From Pseudomonadota bacterium (GTDB lineage: Bacteria > Pseudomonadota > Gammaproteobacteria > Burkholderiales > Burkholderiaceae_C), in contig JAEXBL010000077.1 in the NCBI GenBank assembly GCA_023394015.1, positions 1 to 6,714 on the forward strand: a DNA stretch of 6,714 nucleotides. Direction: 5' to 3'. Below, in pieces: positions 1 through 5,072 of the stretch. A program made the translations under genes and the position numbers. Under the pieces are notes generated by a model that did not search any database, was not told where the DNA came from, and was given only the letters and a program-made list of their open reading frames with translations. Position 1 is the first letter of the stretch. Each line of letters begins with the position of its first letter.

Positions 1-293
1 CCGGGCAGGCGGTGCACGTGGCTGCCGTCCACGCCCTCGGCCGCCAGCAGCGCCAGCAGGGCCGCGCCGGCGGCGTCGTCGCCGCAGCCGATCAGCGCCT
101 GCACCTGGGCGCCCAGCCGCTGCAGGCCAATGGCCACGTTCAGGCCCTTGCCGCCGGCCTCCATCTGGAACTGCGTGGCTTGCAGGGTTTCGCCCGGCAG
201 CGGCAGGCGCGCCACCTGCCAGCAGCAGGCCTGCACGTGGTTGCCCAGCACGAACACGCGCGTGCGGGGGGGAATGAGCGGGTCGTCGGTCAT
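1..293 (-). CDS. PfkB/ribokinase-family carbohydrate kinase, N-terminal 97 residues (runs off the left edge)
   Basis: Only the start of this gene is present. The translated N-terminus reads as a PfkB-family sugar kinase: a first strand (TRVFVLGNHV, residues 11-20), a loop with PGET (33-36), and the family's glycine-rich substrate-binding signature EAGGKGLNVAIGLQRLGAQV at 45-64, followed by IGCGDDAAG (68-76), the usual region after signature 1. Family members phosphorylate sugars, nucleosides or sugar phosphates with ATP in the cytoplasm; the ATP-binding C-terminal signature lies outside the window, so the substrate cannot be told. The ATG at 293 is chosen because an in-frame TGA occurs a few codons upstream and no other ATG or GTG intervenes. 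There is no clear Shine-Dalgarno sequence. It lies 167 bp downstream of the isomerase gene and beyond that gene's terminator, so it is probably transcribed separately. Confidence 0.85.
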   Translation of the reverse strand, partial: MTDDPLIPPRTRVFVLGNHVQACCWQVARLPLPGETLQATQFQMEAGGKGLNVAIGLQRLGAQVQALIGCGDDAAGAALLALLAAEGVDGSHVHRLP

Positions 294-382
294 GCCGGTG
301 CGCAGGGGGTAGAAGCGCCGTCAAGGCGCCACCACCCGATCACACAACGGCGCGGCCTTCTCGTCAACAACAGGCAGGGGAG

Positions 383-408
383 AAAAGCGCCCCGGACGCC
401 CCGGGGCG
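383..408 (-). terminator. Rho-independent terminator after the dienoyl-CoA isomerase gene
   Basis: On the minus strand an 8-bp perfect GC stem (CGCCCCGG at 401-408 read in reverse, pairing with CCGGGGCG at 388-395) encloses a 5-nt loop (396-400). It is followed after one base by TTTT and then CTC. It starts 53 bp after the stop of the 461-1306 gene, so it most likely ends that transcript. The T-run is short, but stem length, loop size and position are all typical. Confidence 0.7.
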
Positions 409-460
409 GGCGGCCGCCGACCTCAGCACGCGGACAACGCGCGCGGTCAGGGCTGGCGGC

Positions 461-1306
461 TCAAAGCCCGCCGAAGTCGCGCAGCTCGGCCAGCGGCGGA
501 AAGCGCCCCGCGCGCTTGTCCTTCATCGCCGTCACCGCCTCGCGCACGTGGGCGTTGCTCCAGATCGCGGCCTGCATCCAGCCCATCTGGTGCAGCGCGT
601 CCTGCACGCCGTGGTCGCGCGTGTAGTGGATGACCTGCTTGGTGCCCCAGATGGCCACCGGCGGCTTGGCGGCGATCTCCCTGGCGCACTGCATGGCGGC
701 GGCCAGGCAGGCCTCGGGCGTGTCGAACACGGCGTTGACCAGCCCGTATTCGCGCGCCTGCGCGGCCGGCAGGCGGCGGCCGGTGTAGGCCAGCTCCTTC
801 ACCACCGCCAGCGGCACCAGCTTGGGCAGGCGCTGCAGCGTGCCCACGTCGGCCACCATGCCGATGTTGATCTCCTGGATGCAGAAGAAGGCGTCCTGCG
901 TGGCGTAGCGGATGCAGGCCGCGGTGACCAGGTCCACCGCGCCGCCGATGCAGCCACCCTGGATGGCGACGATGACCGGGATGCGCAGCGTCTCCAGCTT
1001 GGTGAAGGTGGCCTGCAGACCGGCCAGCACGTCGGCGATGGCCGCGCGGCCCTCGGGGCTGGCGTCGTCCATCTGGATGCTGCCGCTGAACACCTCCAGC
1101 GCCATGCCGGCCGAGAAATGCTTGCCGGTGCTGGACATCACCAGCACGCGCGCTTCATTGTTCTTGTGCAGGCTGGTGAGCACCTGGTCCAGCTCGCGCC
1201 AGAAGGTGGGGCCCATGGTGTTCATGGCCTCCGGGCGGTTGAGCACCAGGTGGGCGACGTGGTCGGTGATGCTGAGTTGAAAGCAGGTGAGGGCAGGGGT
1301 GTTCAT
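461..1306 (-). CDS. Enoyl-CoA hydratase/isomerase family protein, probable delta3,5-delta2,4-dienoyl-CoA isomerase
   Basis: A 281-residue crotonase-superfamily protein, normal full length for the family. The oxyanion-hole segments are visible at GKHFSAGM (61-68) and QGGCIGGAVD (116-125). Asp125, Glu145 and Asp153 sit at the same mutual spacing (20 and 8 residues) as Asp176, Glu196 and Asp204 of mammalian dienoyl-CoA isomerase ECH1, and the surrounding text (IRYATQDAFF, VADVGTLQRLPK, ELAYTGRRL) is ECH1-like. It is therefore expected to shift the double bonds of 3,5-dienoyl-CoA to 2,4-dienoyl-CoA in beta-oxidation of odd-position unsaturated fatty acids, or a related aromatic or alicyclic dienoyl-CoA. 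A plain enoyl-CoA hydratase normally carries two glutamates instead of this Asp/Glu/Asp arrangement. The ATG at 1306 has no Shine-Dalgarno sequence; a TACATT hexamer ends 6 nt upstream, so the mRNA may be leaderless. No other beta-oxidation gene is adjacent. Confidence 0.9.
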   Translation of the reverse strand: MNTPALTCFQLSITDHVAHLVLNRPEAMNTMGPTFWRELDQVLTSLHKNNEARVLVMSSTGKHFSAGMALEVFSGSIQMDDASPEGRAAIADVLAGLQATFTKLETLRIPVIVAIQGGCIGGAVDLVTAACIRYATQDAFFCIQEINIGMVADVGTLQRLPKLVPLAVVKELAYTGRRLPAAQAREYGLVNAVFDTPEACLAAAMQCAREIAAKPPVAIWGTKQVIHYTRDHGVQDALHQMGWMQAAIWSNAHVREAVTAMKDKRAGRFPPLAELRDFGGL

Positions 1307-1312
1307 GCGCGC

Positions 1313-1342
1313 AATGTAGCGGATGGGCGGGCGCCCGGTCAG
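1313..1342 (-). promoter_or_regulatory. Weak sigma70-like promoter candidate for the isomerase gene
   Basis: Minus-strand CTGACC (1337-1342, 4/6 to TTGACA) and TACATT (1313-1318, 4/6 to TATAAT) are separated by 18 bp. The -10 hexamer ends only 6 nt before the ATG, so transcription would begin about at the start codon. Such weak matches occur by chance; the absence of any Shine-Dalgarno sequence is the only independent support. Confidence 0.25.
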
Positions 1343-1376
1343 TCGCGCCTGGGACGGTCCACCTCCGGCACCCGAG

Positions 1377-1381
1377 CTCAG
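1377..1381. repeat. Left copy of CTCAG target-site duplication
   Basis: CTCAG directly abuts the left inverted repeat at 1382 and recurs at 1625-1629 directly after the right inverted repeat. Identity extends to CTCAGAA (1377-1383 and 1625-1631) if the first two bases of the element are counted as host sequence. A 5-7 bp direct repeat at both borders is what a transposition event leaves behind. Confidence 0.6.
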
Positions 1382-1624
1382 AAGGTGTGAATGAATTCCG
1401 CGTGCCCGAAAGGGGTGCCCAAACTCGTCCGATCAAGGCGCAAAGATGACCTCGCTGCGCTCGATGACCGCGCTCTGGCGAGCGCATGACAAATGACAAA
1501 ACGCATCGTTCTACCCGGCGCCTTGGCCATTTGTCATGGCGCGTAAGCGCCGGTCATCGAGCGCAGCGAGGTCATGTGCTTCATACGCCGGGACAGGCGG
1601 CTATGGCGAATTCGTTCACACCCT
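1382..1624. mobile_element. MITE-like non-coding element (243 bp) with nested inverted repeats
   Basis: The terminal repeats are AAGGTGTGAATGAATTC (1382-1398) and, on the other strand, AGGGTGTGAACGAATTC (1624-1608), matching at 15 of 17 positions. Inside are a perfect 25-bp inverted repeat (1446-1470 with 1551-1575) and a perfect 10-bp one (ATGACAAATG at 1486-1495 with 1528-1537) around a 32-nt centre. CTCAG is directly repeated at both borders. The blocks between the terminal and core repeats do not match (1399-1445 versus 1576-1607) and differ in length, so the palindrome is mosaic. There is no transposase or credible long ORF, and base composition is visibly less GC-rich than the flanking genes (roughly half G+C over 1481-1540). 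It is inserted at the 3' end of dinB, the TSD overlapping the dinB stop codon without altering the protein. Seen: repeats and TSD. Inferred: a non-autonomous transposable element moved in trans. It could instead be a host interspersed palindromic repeat or a bidirectional terminator. Confidence 0.7.
1446..1575. repeat. Perfect 25-bp internal inverted repeat (core stem of the element)
   Basis: The 25 bases at 1446-1470 are exactly the reverse complement of 1551-1575; the inner 10-bp repeat (1486-1495 / 1528-1537) continues the pairing. A transcript from either strand could fold into a long hairpin with an internal loop. The core is better conserved between arms than the termini, which suggests that the stem itself, or a protein site in it, matters. 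Confidence 0.85.
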
Positions 1625-1629
1625 CTCAG
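1625..1629. repeat. Right copy of CTCAG target-site duplication
   Basis: This directly follows the right inverted repeat and is identical to 1377-1381. The minus-strand TGA stop codon of dinB (1626-1628) lies inside this copy, so the reading frame of dinB was left intact by the insertion. Confidence 0.6.
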
Positions 1630-2873
1630 AACAGACTGCCCGTCGCGGCTTCCTGCGGGGTGCGCGCGCGCGCGAGGTGGGCGGTGCTTTCGGGCAGGTT
1701 GGCACTGCGCGCCAGCGAGCCCACCCGCACCCCCAGCAGCCGCAGCCGGCGCGACAGATCGACGCGCTTGAGGCACTGTCCGGCCACCTGGCGGATGCGG
1801 CGCGCGTCGCTGGTGTGCTCGGCCACGGTCTGGTCGCGGGTGACGATCTGGAAATCGTCGAAGCGCAGCTTGATGCCGATGGTGCGACCCACGTAGCCTT
1901 TGCGCTGCAGGTCGGCCGCCACCGCCTGGGCGAGGCGGGTGAAGATGCGGCCCAGCTCGGCGCGGTCGTGCACGGCGTGCAGGTCGCGCTCGAAGGTGGT
2001 TTCGCGGCTCATGCTGACAGGTTCGCTCTCGGTCAGCACCGGGCGCTCGTCGCGGCCATGGGCGGCGTCGTGCAGCCAGGCGCCGTAGCGCTGGCCGAAC
2101 TGCGCCATCAGCCAGGTGCGCTCGCGCGCGGCCAGCTCGCCGATGGTGCGGATGCCGTGGCCCAGCAGCTTGGCGTTGGCCTTGGGGCCGACGCCGTTGA
2201 TCTTGCGGCAGGGCAGGGGCCAGATCAGCTTTTCGAGGTCGGCGGCGTGCACGATGCTGATGCCGTTGGGCTTGTTGAATTCGCTGGCCATCTTGGCCAG
2301 CAGCTTGTTGGGCGCCACGCCGATCGAGCAGGTCAGGCCCGTGGCGTCGAAGATGCTTTTCTGGATCAGCCGCGCCAGCACGCGCCCGCCCTCGCGCTGG
2401 CCGCCGGGCACGTCGGTGAAGTCGATGTAGACCTCGTCGATGCCGCGGTCTTCCATCACCGGGGCGATGTCTAGGATGACGCGCTTGAAGGCGCGCGAGC
2501 AGCGCCGGTACTCGTCGAAGTCGGCCGGCAGCAGAATCGCCTGCGGGCACAGGCGCGCCGCCTTCATCAGCCCCATGGCCGAGCCGATGCCGAACGGCCG
2601 CGCCGCGTAGCTGGCGGTGGTGATCACGCCGCGGCCCACGTAGTCCTTGAGGCGCGGAAAGAAATCGACCGGAATCTCGGCCAGGTCGGCCGCCGTCCAC
2701 CCGCGCTCGGGGCGCTCGCGGTTCAGGCGCGCAATCAGTTCGTCTTCGCGCCGCCGCCCGCCGCCGATCACCATCGGCAGCCCTTTCAGCTGCGGGTAGC
2801 GCAGCCACTCCACCGACGCATAGAAGGCGTCCATGTCGAGGTGCGCGATGCGGCGGGGCAGGGGGGAGGTCAC
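1626..2873 (-). CDS. dinB: DNA polymerase IV (Y-family translesion polymerase)
   Basis: A 415-residue Y-family polymerase that copies past damaged bases, usually in association with the sliding clamp. The palm starts with HLDMDAFYASVE (11-22; Asp13 is a metal ligand), and the second catalytic pair is Asp146-Glu147 in DRGIDEVYIDFT. SIGVAPNKLLAKMASEFNKP (183-202) is the conserved motif after it. A helix-hairpin-helix follows (KINGVGPKANAKLLGHGIRT, 224-243), then the little-finger domain from about 285 (SMSRETTFERDL). The C-terminus ends TGSLF, a plausible degenerate clamp-binding tail. Compared with E. coli Pol IV there is an insertion of about 35-40 residues (roughly 40-78) before RGVITTASYAARPFG; I recall similar insertions in other Burkholderiales DinB proteins. 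The GTG at 2873 is chosen because it lies just before the essential first motif and after the fahA terminator; the frame stays open to an ATG at 3077 but that would overlap fahA by over 120 bp. No Shine-Dalgarno sequence and no LexA box was recognised. The MITE-like element abuts its stop. Confidence 0.95.
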   Translation of the reverse strand: MTSPLPRRIAHLDMDAFYASVEWLRYPQLKGLPMVIGGGRRREDELIARLNRERPERGWTAADLAEIPVDFFPRLKDYVGRGVITTASYAARPFGIGSAMGLMKAARLCPQAILLPADFDEYRRCSRAFKRVILDIAPVMEDRGIDEVYIDFTDVPGGQREGGRVLARLIQKSIFDATGLTCSIGVAPNKLLAKMASEFNKPNGISIVHAADLEKLIWPLPCRKINGVGPKANAKLLGHGIRTIGELAARERTWLMAQFGQRYGAWLHDAAHGRDERPVLTESEPVSMSRETTFERDLHAVHDRAELGRIFTRLAQAVAADLQRKGYVGRTIGIKLRFDDFQIVTRDQTVAEHTSDARRIRQVAGQCLKRVDLSRRLRLLGVRVGSLARSANLPESTAHLARARTPQEAATGSLF

Positions 2874-2880
2874 GCCACCG

Positions 2881-2908
2881 AGTTTAGAAGGCGGAGGCCC
2901 AGCCCCAA
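2881..2908 (-). promoter_or_regulatory. Weak sigma70-like promoter candidate for dinB
   Basis: Minus-strand TTGGGG (2903-2908, 3/6) and TAAACT (2881-2886, 4/6 to TATAAT) with a 16-bp spacer; the -10 hexamer ends 7 nt before the GTG. The -35 overlaps the foot of the fahA hairpin. It is the least GC-rich spot in this gap, but the matches are weak and may be chance. Confidence 0.2.
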
Positions 2909-2933
2909 CGCCCCGCGCGGGCGGGGCGTTGGG
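2904..2933 (-). terminator. Strong GC hairpin after fahA, probable terminator without a T-run
   Basis: A perfect 13-bp stem, CCCAACGCCCCGC (2904-2916) with GCGGGGCGTTGGG (2921-2933), and a 4-nt loop, beginning 17 bp after the fahA stop. No T-tract follows on either strand, so it does not meet the classical definition. It may act as a terminator in this GC-rich genome, as an mRNA 3'-end stabiliser, or shield dinB from read-through. Confidence 0.5.
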
Positions 2934-2949
2934 CGGGTGGGGAGAGCGC

Positions 2950-4266
2950 TCAGGCGCCGGCCGGCAGCACCGTGCCCACGCACTCGCCAAAGCCGATGCG
3001 CGCCGCCCCGTCGCGCTGGCACCAGCCGCGCAGGATGACGGTGTCGCCGTCTTCCAGCCAGGTGCGGCTTTCGCCATTAGGCAATTGGATCGGGTGCTTG
3101 CCGCCGGTGGTCAGCTCGATCAGGGCGCAGGCCTGGTCCAGCGTGGGGCCGCTCAGGGTGCCGGTGCCCAGCAGGTCGCCGGGCTGCAGGTTGCAGCCGT
3201 TCACGGTGTGGTGCGCCACCATTTGCGCGGCGGTCCAGTAGGCATGGCGGTAGTTGGTCTGCGTCAAGCGCACGGGCGGCGCACCGGCTTGGCGCATCTT
3301 GGGGGTCAGGATCAGCGCCTCCAGCTCGATGTCGAGCCCGCCCTGCGCGCTGTTGATATCGCTGCTCAGGTAGGGCAGCGGCTGCGGGTCGTCGGCCGGG
3401 TGGCTGAAGGGCGCGCGAAAAGGTGCCAGCGCCTCCATGGTCACCACCCACGGCGAGAGGGTGGAGGCGAAGTTCTTGGCCAGGAAGGGGCCCAGCGGCT
3501 GGTACTCCCAGGGCTGGATGTCGCGCGCCGACCAGTCGTTGAACAGCACCAGGCCGAAGATGTGGTCTTCGGCCTCGGTGATGGGGATCGGTTCGCCGAG
3601 CGCGTTGGCGCGGCCGACGAACACGCCCATCTCCAGTTCGATGTCCATGCGGGCGCTGGCCTTGAGCACCGGCGCGTCGGCGTCGGGCGGCTTGACCTGG
3701 CCCTTGGGCCGCCGGAAGGCCTGGCCCGACACGCCGATGCTGGACGAGCGGCCGTGGTAGCCGATCGGCACCCACTTGTAGTTGGGCAGCGGCGGGTTGT
3801 CGGGGCGGAACTGCTTGCCGATGTTGGTGGCGTGGTGCACCGAGGTGTAGAAGTCGGTGTAATCGCCGATGCGCGCCGGCAGCGTGTATTCGGCCTGTGA
3901 TTGCGGCACCAGGCAGGCCTGCAGCGCCGCCTCCTGCGGCGATCCGGTCTGCAAGGCTTGCGAGAGCGCCTGGCGCAGCCGCGACAGGGGCTTGGGCCCC
4001 AGGCCCATCAGGTGGTTGAGGGTGGACTCGGCCGCCGCCTGCGCGGGCGCCAGTGCCTCGCCGCTGAACACGCCGGCCTGCACGGCGGCGGCCATGTCCA
4101 CGATCTGATCGCCGATCGCCACGCCGCCGCGCCAGGCCTCAGCGCTGCCCTGGCGGCGGAAGATGGCCAGCGGCAGGTTCTGGATCGGAAAGTCGGTGCG
4201 GCCGTCGTTGGCGGAGGCGACCCAGCTGGTCAGGGCGGGGTCGTGCGTGGGGTTCAGTGCGGGCAT
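2950..4266 (-). CDS. fahA: Fumarylacetoacetase (fumarylacetoacetate hydrolase)
   Basis: A 438-residue protein, the usual full length for fumarylacetoacetase, which hydrolyses 4-fumarylacetoacetate to fumarate and acetoacetate in the last step of tyrosine/phenylalanine (homogentisate) catabolism. The N-terminal SH3-like domain spans about 1-130 (FPIQNLPLAIFRR at 26-38) and the catalytic FAH domain about 131-435. All residues known from the mouse enzyme are present at matching spacing: Asp138 and His145 in DYTDFYTSVHHATNIGKQFR (135-154), Glu210 and Glu212 in MDIELEMGVFVG (207-218), Asp244 in NDWSARDIQ (243-251) and Lys264 in PFLAKNF (260-266). GTGTLSGPT near the C-terminus is also typical. The ATG at 4266 has GAGG 6 nt upstream. 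It is 110 bp from the carbonic anhydrase gene and ends before a strong hairpin, so it is likely its own unit. Homogentisate dioxygenase, its common partner, is not in the window. Confidence 0.96.
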   Translation of the reverse strand: MPALNPTHDPALTSWVASANDGRTDFPIQNLPLAIFRRQGSAEAWRGGVAIGDQIVDMAAAVQAGVFSGEALAPAQAAAESTLNHLMGLGPKPLSRLRQALSQALQTGSPQEAALQACLVPQSQAEYTLPARIGDYTDFYTSVHHATNIGKQFRPDNPPLPNYKWVPIGYHGRSSSIGVSGQAFRRPKGQVKPPDADAPVLKASARMDIELEMGVFVGRANALGEPIPITEAEDHIFGLVLFNDWSARDIQPWEYQPLGPFLAKNFASTLSPWVVTMEALAPFRAPFSHPADDPQPLPYLSSDINSAQGGLDIELEALILTPKMRQAGAPPVRLTQTNYRHAYWTAAQMVAHHTVNGCNLQPGDLLGTGTLSGPTLDQACALIELTTGGKHPIQLPNGESRTWLEDGDTVILRGWCQRDGAARIGFGECVGTVLPAGA

Positions 4267-4376
4267 CGGTGTCCTCGGCGTGGGTGGCTGATGGTGGTTG
4301 ATGGCGGATTTCGCCGTCGAGCATAGCCCAGGGGCGGGTGCTGCGCAGGCCGGGGCCGAGGCCGGCGCGGGGAGCG

Positions 4377-5054
4377 TCAGCCGCCGTGCATCGGGCCGTC
4401 GATGCCGCCGTCGGGCGGGCAGCCCGCGGCGTCATCGCATTCGGGGCGCGAGGCCGCCACGAACTCGCCCCGCTGGACGTCGAACAGGTGCACCTCGCCG
4501 TCCTCGATCACGTAGTGCCAGCCGTGCAGGGTGAGGCGCCCCTGCGCCACGCGGCGGCGCACCATGGGGTAGTCCATCAGGCGCTTGAGCTGCAGCACCA
4601 CGGCGCGCTGCTCGCTGCGGCGCAAGGCCTCGGGGCAGCACTGCACGGGCAGCACGGCCTCGCGGCCCAGCTCCAGCCAGCGGCGCAGGTTCTGCGCCTC
4701 GGGGGCGACCTCGCCATACAGCGCCTTGATGGCCCCGCAGTGGCTGTGGCCGCAGACCACGATGCGGCTGACGTTGAGGCTGAGCACCGCGAACTCGATC
4801 GCCGCGGCCGTGCCGTGGTAGCCGTAGGAGCCGTCGTAGGGCGGCACGAACGCGCCCACGTTGCGCACCAGAAACAGCTCGCCCGGCTGCGCGCCGGTGA
4901 GCAGGTAGGGCACGAGCCGCGAGTCGGAGCAGCCGATGAACAGGGTGCTCGGCCGCTGGCCCTGGTCCACCAGGGTCTGGAAGTGCTCCCGGTACTGGGG
5001 AAAGGCATCCAGGTGGAAGCGGCGCAGGCGCTCCAGCAGCTCGTCCACGGGCAT
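4377..5054 (-). CDS. Beta-class carbonic anhydrase (CynT-like)
   Basis: A 225-residue beta-carbonic anhydrase that interconverts CO2 and bicarbonate with a zinc ion in the cytoplasm (no signal peptide). The zinc ligands Cys42 in FIGCSDSR (39-46), His103 and Cys106 in CGHSHCGAIKALYG (101-114) are present, as is the catalytic Asp44-Arg46 dyad. The text around them (SDSRLVPYLLTGAQPGELFL, VRNVGAFVPPY, GTAAAIEFAVLSLNVSRIVV) resembles CynT-type bacterial enzymes more than E. coli Can, so no symbol is assigned. The last 20 or so residues (CDDAAGCPPDGGIDGPMHGG) are a Gly/Pro/Asp-rich tail beyond the conserved domain. The ATG at 5054 is only 18 bp after the isomerase stop and has AAGGG 9 nt upstream, so it looks like the last gene of the nar operon. 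No cyanase gene is near. The 110-bp gap after it holds short GGCC-rich inverted repeats but no T-run. Confidence 0.94.
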   Translation of the reverse strand: MPVDELLERLRRFHLDAFPQYREHFQTLVDQGQRPSTLFIGCSDSRLVPYLLTGAQPGELFLVRNVGAFVPPYDGSYGYHGTAAAIEFAVLSLNVSRIVVCGHSHCGAIKALYGEVAPEAQNLRRWLELGREAVLPVQCCPEALRRSEQRAVVLQLKRLMDYPMVRRRVAQGRLTLHGWHYVIEDGEVHLFDVQRGEFVAASRPECDDAAGCPPDGGIDGPMHGG

Positions 5055-5072
5055 GCGGCTGGCCCTTTGGCG

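Noticed and set aside
315..329. Small inverted repeat GCGCC/GGCGC just before the sugar kinase gene
   Set aside because: A 5-bp stem of pure GC is expected by chance in DNA of this composition and has no T-run or conserved context.
548..1390. 280-codon plus-strand open frame
   Set aside because: It is a mirror of the dienoyl-CoA isomerase gene with low-complexity His/Gly/Ala composition.
1536..2474. 312-codon plus-strand open frame starting inside the MITE-like element
   Set aside because: Nearly all of it is the reverse complement of dinB and has no recognisable motif; its start lies by chance in the inserted element.
2874..3077. N-terminal extension of DinB to an upstream ATG
   Set aside because: The extra 68 residues are Pro/Ala/Arg-rich, run through the fahA hairpin and overlap the fahA C-terminus; DinB proteins begin a few residues before the HLDMDAF motif.
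2833..3900. 355-codon open frame on the plus strand
   Set aside because: It is antisense to fahA, shows no domain, and crosses the fahA-dinB hairpin.
4326..4376. GGCC-rich short palindromes between carbonic anhydrase and fahA as a terminator
   Set aside because: Stems are only 4-5 bp, several alternatives compete, and no T-tract follows.
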